This document shows, piece after piece, positions 1 to 4,697 of a stretch of 6,322 bases of DNA. The DNA comes from Candidatus Bathyarchaeota archaeon (GTDB lineage: Archaea > Thermoproteota > Bathyarchaeia > Bathyarchaeales > Bathyarchaeaceae): contig CP070791.1 of NCBI GenBank assembly GCA_020346825.1, forward strand, positions 468,330 through 474,651. The letters run 5' to 3'. The first letter of the stretch is position 1, and every line of letters starts with the position of its first letter. The notes beneath the pieces are model-generated. The model had not been told where the DNA came from. It was given only the letters and a program-made list of their open reading frames with translations, and searched no databases. The translations under genes were made by a program, and so were the position numbers.

Positions 1-165
1 AAAATAGTGATAGGTGAAATGAGAACAGGTTTCTACGAAGGTTTGATGGGACTCGCTATTTCACAAGCCTTTGACATTCCTCAAGATCTTGTAAGAAAGG
101 CAAGCATGCTAACTGGGGACATAGGGGAAGTTGCGGAAATTGCTATGCGCGCGCGCGCGACGTGA
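1..165 (+). CDS. lig: ATP-dependent DNA ligase, end of N-terminal DNA-binding domain (partial, broken)
   Basis: This frame is open at the left edge and ends at TGA 163-165, giving 54 visible residues. They contain GEMRTGFYEGLMGLAISQAF and then a stretch ending LTGDIGEVAEIA, which matches the end of the helical DNA-binding domain of archaeal/eukaryal type-I ligases (the region where the family has MLTGDxGEVAxxA). The last residues, MRARAT, are encoded by the (GC)n tract 147-159 and do not look like ligase. In intact archaeal ligases about 25 more residues follow, including a [RK]PxxPMLA stretch that begins the nucleotidyltransferase fold, before the sequence that resumes in another frame at about 153. 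Those residues are absent from all frames here. I read this as the 5' part of a ligase gene interrupted by a deletion and frame change, or by an assembly error at the tract. The true start lies outside the window. Confidence 0.85.
   Translation, partial: KIVIGEMRTGFYEGLMGLAISQAFDIPQDLVRKASMLTGDIGEVAEIAMRARAT
147..159. repeat. Alternating (GC)n tract at the ligase break
   Basis: Thirteen bases of perfect G/C alternation are flanked by TAT on the left, making about 16 bases of alternating purine/pyrimidine. The tract lies exactly where the ligase frame changes and where about 25 expected codons are missing. It belongs to a set of similar tracts in this window. Confidence 0.9.
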
Positions 166-1163
166 ATCACGTTCTCAGAGAACACGGCGGAGAAACTGCT
201 TTTGAATACAAGTTGGATGGGGCACGCGTCCAAATTCACAAATCCAAGAATAAGGTTAGAATCTACAGTCGCAGGTTGACAGATGTAACAGAGAGCTTCC
301 CAGAGATCGTGCAATTAACTCAGAACGAAGTGAGGGCTAATGAAACCATTATTGAAGGCGAGATCATTGCTGTTGGAGCGAAGGGCCACCCACTTCCCTT
401 CCAGCATCTCATGAGACGATTTCGTAGAGTCCATGAAGTTGAAGAGATGGCTAGGAGAATCCCTGTTGAACTCTACCTCTTTGACCTCATATACGTTGAT
501 GGTCAAAACCTTACTGCTTACTCGTATGTCAGGCGGAGGAATATGCTGCAAGAAATTGTTGGAAACTTACCCCTAACCAAGCAAATAGTGACTGGTGACC
601 CTCGGGAAGCCGAGGCGTTCATGAAAGAAGCAACAAGCAAGGGGCACGAGGGGCTTGTTTCCAAAAAACTGGACGGTCCCTATGTTCCTGGAGTTCGCGG
701 AAAACGTTGGTTCAAAATCAAAAAGTCTTTGGAGCCTCTAGACTTGGTGATCGTTGCGGCTGAATACGGATATGGAAGAAGACACAACTGGCTCTCAGAC
801 TATTACTTGGCAGCACTAGACCTTGAAAGCAGAGAGTTCCTGGTGGTTGGAAAAACCTTCAAAGGACTTACGGACCAGGAAATAATCAATATGACTGGTC
901 GTCTCAAGAAAATAGCTATCAAAGAAGAACACAGAAAAGTAGTCGTCTCACCCAGAATCGTGGTGGAAGTAGCCTACAACGAAATCCAAAGAAGCCTAAA
1001 ATACAAATGTGGAATGGCGTTGCGGTTCGCTCGAATAACCGGAATTCGCGACGACAAGAGCCCAAAAGATGTCGACACCATCCAAAGAATCAGAAAAATC
1101 TACGAAAAACAGTTTGAGAAAAAAGCGAGACCCGCACGCGCTAGTTTCTGTTTGGATCGTTGA
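162..1163 (+). CDS. lig: ATP-dependent DNA ligase, adenylation and OB domains (frame-shifted from its N-terminus)
   Basis: This part carries the catalytic core that seals nicks in replication and repair through a lysine-AMP intermediate. Visible motifs, numbered from GTG 162, are motif I EYKLDGAR with the nucleophile Lys17, SRRLTDVT (37-44), the EGEIIAVG region (65-72), motif III ELYLFDLIYVDG (103-114), motif IV EGLVSKKLDG (163-172), and motif V KRWFKIK (181-187). A C-terminal OB domain ends in ALRFARITGIRDDKSP. The reading frame is already ligase-like just upstream of the GTG, with codons 153-161 reading ARD, so the GTG is probably an internal valine rather than a native start. It does overlap the upstream stop as GTGA, so coupled re-initiation is possible. 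The family C-terminus normally ends near FEKKAR. Here a short tail of about a dozen residues follows and crosses another GC-rich alternating stretch (1133-1141). All catalytic motifs are present, but the first element of the nucleotidyltransferase fold is lost. It is either a pseudogene, a split enzyme or an assembly error. Confidence 0.9.
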   Translation: MNHVLREHGGETAFEYKLDGARVQIHKSKNKVRIYSRRLTDVTESFPEIVQLTQNEVRANETIIEGEIIAVGAKGHPLPFQHLMRRFRRVHEVEEMARRIPVELYLFDLIYVDGQNLTAYSYVRRRNMLQEIVGNLPLTKQIVTGDPREAEAFMKEATSKGHEGLVSKKLDGPYVPGVRGKRWFKIKKSLEPLDLVIVAAEYGYGRRHNWLSDYYLAALDLESREFLVVGKTFKGLTDQEIINMTGRLKKIAIKEEHRKVVVSPRIVVEVAYNEIQRSLKYKCGMALRFARITGIRDDKSPKDVDTIQRIRKIYEKQFEKKARPARASFCLDR

Positions 1164-1176
1164 GTCTCAATAACCT

Positions 1177-1213
1177 TTGGTCCTGAGTCACCAGGGATAT
1201 TTTATGATTTTAC
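1177..1213 (+). terminator. Possible terminator downstream of ligase
   Basis: A weak inverted repeat, CCTG-6-CAGG, is followed by the T-rich stretch ATATTTTATGATTTTA. Archaeal termination relies mainly on T-rich tracts, so this is plausible, but the same T-rich stretch could be a promoter element for the next gene. Confidence 0.25.
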
Positions 1214-1346
1214 CCTTTGCGTCCGCATCTGTTGGCAGGCGTGTAAAGATGAAGGAAATAATAGCCATACCTACCTAAACTAAAGGAGGAGGCATTGGTT
1301 AGATTCGGTGATAGATCTATCCTATTATGGAGGATCGTTCTTCAAT

Positions 1347-1351
1347 AGGAG
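1347..1351 (+). promoter_or_regulatory. Shine-Dalgarno sequence of the MBL gene
   Basis: AGGAG nine bases before ATG 1361 supports that start. Two more purine-rich SD-like stretches lie upstream (AGGAGGAGG at 1284-1292 and GGAGG around 1329-1333) with no convincing reading frame after them. Confidence 0.6.
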
Positions 1352-1360
1352 TTAAGAGAC

Positions 1361-2221
1361 ATGATAGCAGAAAAAGTCACGGAGCGAAGCTATGCGAATT
1401 CAATGGGCGAGGGTCGCGGCAACTTTGGCGCAATATCCCTTCCAAACTACACGGTAGCGATTGACGCCAGCATGTACCCTTCTGTTGCTAAGGAATTTCG
1501 AACTTACATCCAGAAAATCACAGGAACTGCTGTAAGAAAGTTGGTCCTCACACATTATCATAGCGACCACGTTTTCGGAAACCAGATATTCAAAGATTGC
1601 CAAATAATCTCAAGTCGCACTATGGCTACTGAGATGCGTAAAGTTGCCCCTGCTTATTGGACTCGCGAAAAACTGGAAGACACTGCTAAAACGCGACCCG
1701 ATATTTATGGAAAGTTAGACATCAACACTCTTGAAATCACGTTTCCTACAGAAGTGTTTCACGAGTCCGTTACGCTTGAAGACGAAGAGTTCAAGATCAT
1801 AGTCAAGAAGGTTGGTGGACATACGGCAGGTTCGGCATATGTCTATTTCCCGGCAGAACAAGTCTTGTTTGCAGGAGATCTGATCTTTGCCCACACATTT
1901 CCTTGGGGTGGTGATCTCACCGTGGATCCTGATGAATGGATTGATGCGTTGAAAGAGTTCTGCCGATTGGATATCCAGAAGATCGTTCCAGGTCATGGTC
2001 CTGTTTGTGACTCGAGCGAGGTCCAAGTGTATCTCGATTTCTTCGAGCAGGTGGCGAAGATAGTGAAAGAACTGATCGCAGAAGGACAAACCCGAGAAGA
2101 AGTGGTCGGATTTGATGACTATCCCGAATTCTATGCTTCAGGGACTTCAGAACGACGCAGAGACACGCTGGCACAGTGGTATCAGGTATACAAGGCGCGC
2201 GCGCAACGGAATGTGAAATAA
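1361..2221 (+). CDS. MBL-fold metallohydrolase
   Basis: This is a 286-residue metallo-beta-lactamase-fold hydrolase, predicted cytoplasmic, with no signal peptide or membrane segment visible. The dinuclear metal site is complete: THYHSDH at 64-70 (His65, His67, Asp69, His70), GGHTAGS with His154, FAGD with Asp173, and PGHG with His212. The strand-loop VAIDAS near 32-37 and the C-terminal helical extension fit a full-length stand-alone family member. The substrate cannot be read from these motifs; glyoxalase II-like thioesters, lactones and beta-lactam-like rings are all possible for this superfamily. The ATG at 1361 is chosen because AGGAG (1347-1351) lies nine bases upstream. A possible TATA-like stretch lies at 1197-1206, but it would imply a long leader. 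The last codons run through a (GC)n tract (2195-2204), so the tail reads KARAQRNVK, outside the catalytic domain. It ends 16 bases before the convergent antiporter gene ends. Confidence 0.93.
   Translation: MIAEKVTERSYANSMGEGRGNFGAISLPNYTVAIDASMYPSVAKEFRTYIQKITGTAVRKLVLTHYHSDHVFGNQIFKDCQIISSRTMATEMRKVAPAYWTREKLEDTAKTRPDIYGKLDINTLEITFPTEVFHESVTLEDEEFKIIVKKVGGHTAGSAYVYFPAEQVLFAGDLIFAHTFPWGGDLTVDPDEWIDALKEFCRLDIQKIVPGHGPVCDSSEVQVYLDFFEQVAKIVKELIAEGQTREEVVGFDDYPEFYASGTSERRRDTLAQWYQVYKARAQRNVK
2195..2204. repeat. Alternating (GC)5 tract at the 3' end of the MBL gene
   Basis: Ten bases of perfect GC alternation encode the ARA of the hydrolase tail and end 17 bases before the last base of its stop codon. 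It is one of four such tracts of ten or more bases in the window. Confidence 0.9.
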
Positions 2222-2237
2222 GATACTTGTAACATTG

Positions 2238-3194
2238 TTAGACGCGTAGCAGCATATAGGAAAGTAAATATATAAGAATGAATAATGCTCCGGCTTTCCT
2301 GTCGGCTTTCTTTCGTAGTGCAAGCGTAAATATGACTACTATGGAACCAAATATCGCATACAAGCCTGTGACTAAAGCTAGTTCTCCAGATACCGCTTGT
2401 GGAAAAAACAACTGTCCGATTCCTACGGAAACAGTAGCATCAACAAGACAGCTTCCTATAGCGTCTCCTATGGCAAGCTCGTACTGTTTCTTGCGAAGAG
2501 CCATCAAGTCGACCACAAGTTCTGGAAGAGATGTTCCGATTGCAACTACGAAGAAGCTGATGAAATACTCGGAGATTTGAAAAACTGCCGAAAGTTTGAT
2601 TACTGATTGTACTACAGCATAGGCTCCAACTGCAACACCCATGAAGCCTAGAATGGCTATCATCCAGTCACGAAAGTGATGAACGCGGGTTTCATTGGAA
2701 TATGCTATTTCATGCTCTTTTTCCTCAGCACCCTTTGCCGTGATGCTTCTAGTTAGTAGTATGAAGACTGGCCAGCAAGCCATCAAAAAGAGAGCGTTCA
2801 TTCTCGTAAAGTAGCCCTTCTCAGCTATTGACACCGCAAGTACGAGCCCCACGACCTCGAAGGCCCCGATGACTAACACCTCTTTCCTCTTCACATTGAA
2901 CTTTCCAACTACGAAGGGAAGAAGCCCTATCACCAAAGTTATCTGGGTCAAGACAGATCCGAGGGAGTCCCCTAACTCTATGTCTGCGTGACCTATTGCG
3001 CACGAGATGATTGAGTTTACGATCTCTGGCAAATCTGTGCCTATTGACACCAGTACAAGACCGATCACAAGGGGAGAAATTCTCAATGCTGAAGCGATTT
3101 TTACTGAGTGCTCAACTGCCTTGTCGCTAGAATAAGTCATAAGCGCGATTCCTGTGATTAGAGCTGCGACCGCAATTACTGTCTCCAAGACCAA
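2238..3194 (-). CDS. CaCA-superfamily cation/Ca2+ antiporter (YrbG/NCX-like)
   Basis: This is a 318-residue integral membrane protein with about ten hydrophobic segments and a charged cytoplasmic-type loop near 153-175, the usual size and two-repeat layout of prokaryotic Na+/Ca2+ exchanger-like proteins. The two inverted alpha-repeats are clear: GTDLPE (52-57) with GDSLGS (75-80), and GTSLPE (220-225) with GDAIGS (243-248). The two carboxylates expected to bind Ca2+, Glu57 and Glu225, are present, as is Asp252 four residues after GS of the second repeat. The first repeat is atypical: Asp54 replaces the usual Ser of GTSLPE, and Gln84 stands where the family usually has Asn. It presumably exchanges Ca2+ or another cation against Na+ or H+, but ion selectivity cannot be assigned. 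The start is TTG 3194, with AGGGG (3206-3210) 11 bases upstream and a TATA box at 3238-3246. The gene is convergent with the hydrolase and stands alone. Confidence 0.92.
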   Translation of the reverse strand: MVLETVIAVAALITGIALMTYSSDKAVEHSVKIASALRISPLVIGLVLVSIGTDLPEIVNSIISCAIGHADIELGDSLGSVLTQITLVIGLLPFVVGKFNVKRKEVLVIGAFEVVGLVLAVSIAEKGYFTRMNALFLMACWPVFILLTRSITAKGAEEKEHEIAYSNETRVHHFRDWMIAILGFMGVAVGAYAVVQSVIKLSAVFQISEYFISFFVVAIGTSLPELVVDLMALRKKQYELAIGDAIGSCLVDATVSVGIGQLFFPQAVSGELALVTGLYAIFGSIVVIFTLALRKKADRKAGALFILIYLLSYMLLRV

Positions 3195-3237
3195 CGTAGA
3201 ATATTCCCCTGTAAATTCGATTGTTAGTTAGTCTCAA

Positions 3238-3246
3238 TTATTTAAA
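3238..3246 (-). promoter_or_regulatory. TATA box of the antiporter gene
   Basis: On the minus strand this reads TTTAAATAA. Initiation about 25 bases downstream would fall near 3217 and leave a leader of about 20 bases that includes AGGGG at 3206-3210, before TTG 3194. A GC-rich alternating stretch (3247-3258) abuts the upstream side, where the BRE normally lies. Confidence 0.6.
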
Positions 3247-3357
3247 CGTGCGCGGGCGAGCTTTATATCTAATGGATGTGAAATTCATAAAAACTTAGTA
3301 TTGAAGTGGATATCCCCCGTCACCCACTTTTTTCGTGCGCGCCCTATCTTTATGAAT
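3247..3357 (+). repeat. Pair of imperfect 24-base direct repeats carrying GC-alternating cores
   Basis: Positions 3247-3270 and 3334-3357 both begin CGTGCGCG and share CTTTAT at the same offset. About 17 of 24 positions match, and the copies are 87 bases apart. They lie between the antiporter promoter and the 3' end of the oxidoreductase gene. The cores resemble the (GC)n tracts seen elsewhere in the window. Confidence 0.5.
3285..3329 (-). terminator. Possible terminator of the oxidoreductase transcript
   Basis: On the minus strand AAGTGG (3324-3329) can pair with CCACTT (3304-3309) across a 14-base loop, and a T5 run follows (3290-3294). The hairpin is weak. On the plus strand the same stem is followed by a T-run at 3328-3333, so orientation is ambiguous. 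Confidence 0.3.
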
Positions 3358-3368
3358 CTGGATTAGCA

Positions 3369-3473
3369 TTATTTCCTAGTAAATCTCTCTCTTTAGATTA
3401 TGGTTGCCAGAGTTGCTATCAAGATTAATTGTAGTATGATCCACGATTGAAATTCTGGGATGTCTCCGTGGCC
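3369..3473 (-). other. Untranslated or readthrough C-terminal anchor in frame after the oxidoreductase stop
   Basis: Directly after TAG (3474-3476) the same frame continues as GHG and then DIPEFQSWIILQLILIATL, ending ATII before a TAA at 3393-3395. Past the TAA the frame reads RERFTRK before a further TAA (3369-3371). Together this is a PEF-type tail: a PEFxSW motif, a hydrophobic helix of about 17 residues, then a basic end. Such tails are common on surface proteins of Bathyarchaeia-like archaea, usually as PEFPSW, and resemble the tripartite archaeosortase signals. Finding it in frame and right after the catalytic domain means it was, or still is, part of this protein. The two stops make it either a decayed tail or something reached by readthrough or TAG recoding. 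The pattern is directly visible; the function is inference. Confidence 0.75.
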
Positions 3474-4145
3474 CTACAAATCTGCGTCATTTGGGTAACC
3501 TCGGCTTTCCCAGTATCCTCTGTAGTCTTCGTTGTCCGAAAGTTCGATTTCTGTTATCCATTTTATCCATTTGTAACCCCATTTGCTTTCTGCTACAAGT
3601 TGAAAAGGGAATCCTCTTTCAGGTGGCAGGGTTACTTTGTTCATTTTGTAGGCAATTATTATGTTGTTGTCGATTATGTAGTCCAGTGGTAATGACGTAG
3701 AATAGCCATCATAAGCATGGAATATCACTATCGTTGCCTTTGGGTTGACTTCTGCCTCTTCAAGCAGGTCTTCAACTAGGATGCCATCCCAAAGTATGGT
3801 TGCGCTCCATCCCTCTACACAATGTAGTGTGACAACCTTGTTGAAGATTTGATAATTGCTGATGATATCGTCATAGGTGTATTCTATTTCGTTTTTCACG
3901 AGGCCAGTGACAGTGAGCTTGTAGTATTCCAAATCTATGTGTTGTGGTCCTTCAATCGAGTTTTCTCTAAAATCATTAATTGATGAGAGATCTTGCCCTT
4001 CATATTCTCTAACTTCTACGTTTTCAAGTGATGCTGTTTCGTTTGTCGTTGTAGTCAATATTCCAACCATTGCGTTAGCAAAAACAAATGCAGAGACTAT
4101 TCCAACTAGCGAGAGCGTCATAACAAATAACCTTTTATGATGCAA
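3474..4145 (-). CDS. Membrane-anchored molybdopterin oxidoreductase (sulfite oxidase/MsrP-like fold)
   Basis: This is a single-domain oxidoreductase with the sulfite-oxidase molybdopterin fold. Numbered from TTG 4145, the molybdenum-ligating cysteine is Cys109 in VTLHCVEGWS, followed by WDGILVEDLL, the AYDGYSTSLPL loop, AYKMNK and GFPFQLVAESKWGYKWIKWI, ending with a GYWESRGYP motif. The family usually has R rather than Q in the GFPxR segment. The N-terminus has Lys-Arg followed by a hydrophobic stretch, fitting a signal peptide or signal anchor, so the domain should lie outside the membrane. No twin-arginine motif precedes it at this start. The substrate and electron partner are unknown, and no heme membrane partner such as MsrQ is adjacent. 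I prefer TTG 4143-4145 because a start at 4181 would lie inside the TATA box. ATG 4121, with AAAGG nine bases upstream, is the other candidate but removes the positive n-region. The stop TAG is followed by an in-frame membrane anchor. Confidence 0.88.
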   Translation of the reverse strand: MHHKRLFVMTLSLVGIVSAFVFANAMVGILTTTTNETASLENVEVREYEGQDLSSINDFRENSIEGPQHIDLEYYKLTVTGLVKNEIEYTYDDIISNYQIFNKVVTLHCVEGWSATILWDGILVEDLLEEAEVNPKATIVIFHAYDGYSTSLPLDYIIDNNIIIAYKMNKVTLPPERGFPFQLVAESKWGYKWIKWITEIELSDNEDYRGYWESRGYPNDADL

Positions 4146-4163
4146 CAACGAGCCCCTACGATT

Positions 4164-4177
4164 ATGACATACGTCAT
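4164..4177. promoter_or_regulatory. Candidate operator: ATGAC-4-GTCAT inverted repeat
   Basis: A perfect 5-base inverted repeat with a 4-base spacer lies a few bases downstream of the TATA box on the oxidoreductase side, close to its predicted start site. This is where archaeal repressors commonly bind. No regulator gene is nearby. Confidence 0.4.
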
Positions 4178-4179
4178 GC

Positions 4180-4189
4180 AATATAAATG
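4180..4189. promoter_or_regulatory. TATA box, possibly bidirectional, for the oxidoreductase gene
   Basis: AATATAAATG reads CATTTATATT on the minus strand. The minus-strand start site would fall near 4160, just before AGGGG (4153-4157) and the TTG at 4145. On the plus strand initiation would be near 4210, next to the ATG at 4209-4211 that heads the broken small frame 4209-4334. Confidence 0.55.
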
Positions 4190-4208
4190 TTATAGTGATG
4201 AATCAGCT

Positions 4209-4334
4209 ATGGGTTAATCGTGCACTCGCGAAGAAACTGGTCTAAGAGTTGAAGTAAACACTAGAGTTTGTTGTGCAAATCACAAAAAAATGAAATCGCT
4301 TGCCGACGAAATCAAAGATTTACGAAAAACATGA
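4209..4334 (+). pseudogene. Possible broken small gene
   Basis: From ATG 4209 the frame reads Met-Gly-TAA and then runs open from 4218 to TGA 4332-4334. It includes CTREETGLRVEV, a VCCANHKK segment with two cysteines and a histidine, and MKSLADEIKDLRKT. The composition looks protein-like and the ATG sits near the expected start site of the plus-strand reading of the TATA box at 4180-4189. The third codon is a stop, so it is not an intact gene as read. I do not recognise the family. Chance cannot be excluded at about 38 open codons. Confidence 0.25.
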
Positions 4335-4357
4335 AACAGGCACACGCATTCAAGGCT

Positions 4358-4367
4358 GCGCGCGCGC
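4358..4367. repeat. (GC)5 palindrome after the small membrane protein gene
   Basis: TGCGCGCGCGCA (4357-4368) is a perfect 12-base palindrome. It begins immediately after the TAA of the minus-strand small gene. The identical 12-mer recurs at 4630-4641, on the other side of the same gene. Confidence 0.9.
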
Positions 4368-4368
4368 A

Positions 4369-4488
4369 TTAGCGGGTATGCTTTGACGCTCGAACTCCCA
4401 TGGCGCCGTAAACGATAATGAAAAATAGTATTATCCCGAATATGATGAGAAGAACATGTGTAGCTGAAACTGTCATTTCTTCAAACAT
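4369..4488 (-). CDS. Small single-pass membrane protein (39 residues)
   Basis: ATG 4486-4488 opens a 39-residue frame ending in TAA. The N-terminus is acidic (MFEEMTVS), followed by a hydrophobic helix HVLLIIFGIILFFIIVYGAM, then a basic tail GVRASKHTR. This is a textbook single-pass topology with the C-terminus predicted inside by the positive-inside rule. AAAGGAGA (4497-4504) gives a strong Shine-Dalgarno sequence eight bases before the ATG, and a TATA-like TTAAAATA lies at 4554-4561, so the unit has its own promoter and ribosome site. It stands upstream of the oxidoreductase on the same strand but 220 bases away, with a separate promoter between them, so co-function is only a guess. I do not recognise the family. 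It is too short for most automatic gene calls. Confidence 0.7.
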   Translation of the reverse strand: MFEEMTVSATHVLLIIFGIILFFIIVYGAMGVRASKHTR

Positions 4489-4496
4489 TAGTGATG

Positions 4497-4504
4497 TCTC
4501 CTTT
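4497..4504 (-). promoter_or_regulatory. Strong Shine-Dalgarno sequence of the small membrane protein gene
   Basis: The minus strand reads AAAGGAGA, eight bases before ATG 4488. It is one of the strongest ribosome sites in the window and is the main argument that the 39-codon frame is translated. Confidence 0.7.
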
Positions 4505-4553
4505 CTCTCCCCTCTTCCAAGCAAGCTCGCCTGAAGAAAATAATGCGGGAATG

Positions 4554-4561
4554 TATTTTAA
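4554..4561 (-). promoter_or_regulatory. TATA-like element of the small membrane protein gene
   Basis: The minus strand reads TTAAAATA. Initiation about 25 bases downstream would leave a leader of roughly 40 bases containing the Shine-Dalgarno sequence. Confidence 0.4.
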
Positions 4562-4602
4562 CGATATTTCACTGAGTTGAATATGTTTCTACAGGGAATA
4601 TT

Positions 4603-4614
4603 CGCACGCACGCA
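4603..4614. repeat. CGCACGCACGCA alternating tract
   Basis: Three tandem CGCA units form a GC-rich alternating purine/pyrimidine stretch 16 bases from the (GC)5 palindrome at 4629-4642. It lies between the divergent small gene and the aspartate kinase gene. Confidence 0.6.
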
Positions 4615-4628
4615 AAAGTAGGCAAATT

Positions 4629-4642
4629 ATGCGCGCGCGCAT
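4629..4642. repeat. ATGCGCGCGCGCAT palindrome upstream of the aspartate kinase gene
   Basis: This 14-base perfect palindrome contains ten bases of GC alternation. A second inverted repeat, ATGAAT (4641-4646) with ATTCAT (4656-4661), begins inside its right edge. The cluster ends 25 bases before the kinase TATA box, so an upstream regulatory role is possible. Confidence 0.85.
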
Positions 4643-4685
4643 GAATATGCATGTTATTCATTTTGGAATAAATCTTTCAGAAAAC

Positions 4686-4697
4686 TATTAAAAATAG
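4686..4697 (+). promoter_or_regulatory. TATA box of the aspartate kinase gene
   Basis: TATTAAAAATAG sits about 45 bases before TTG 4735. Initiation near 4717 leaves a short leader of under 20 bases with AGAGG at 4727-4731. Confidence 0.55.

Noticed and set aside
1295..1348. 17-codon frame from TTG behind AGGAGGAGG, ending just before the MBL gene
   Set aside because: The ribosome-like site is strong, but the peptide is very short, starts with TTG and has no recognisable leader features; chance is as likely.
1715..2089. 124-codon minus-strand open frame opposite the MBL gene
   Set aside because: It lies wholly opposite codons with intact catalytic motifs and has no ribosome site; it is a shadow.
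2278..2606. Two plus-strand frames opposite the end of the antiporter gene
   Set aside because: The minus strand encodes a clear CaCA alpha-repeat here; the plus frames have low-complexity composition and no ribosome site.
3447..3700. Plus-strand frames rich in aromatic residues opposite the oxidoreductase C-terminus
   Set aside because: They are the complement of conserved molybdopterin-domain codons and have no supporting signals.
4119..4181. TTG at 4179-4181 as start of the oxidoreductase, which would add an Arg-Arg pair
   Set aside because: That codon overlaps the TATA box, so it would be upstream of the predicted transcript start; the Arg-Arg context also does not match a twin-arginine signal.
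4193..4260. GTGATGA resembling a box C of a C/D guide RNA
   Set aside because: No CTGA box D follows at a suitable distance, so no C/D RNA can be supported.
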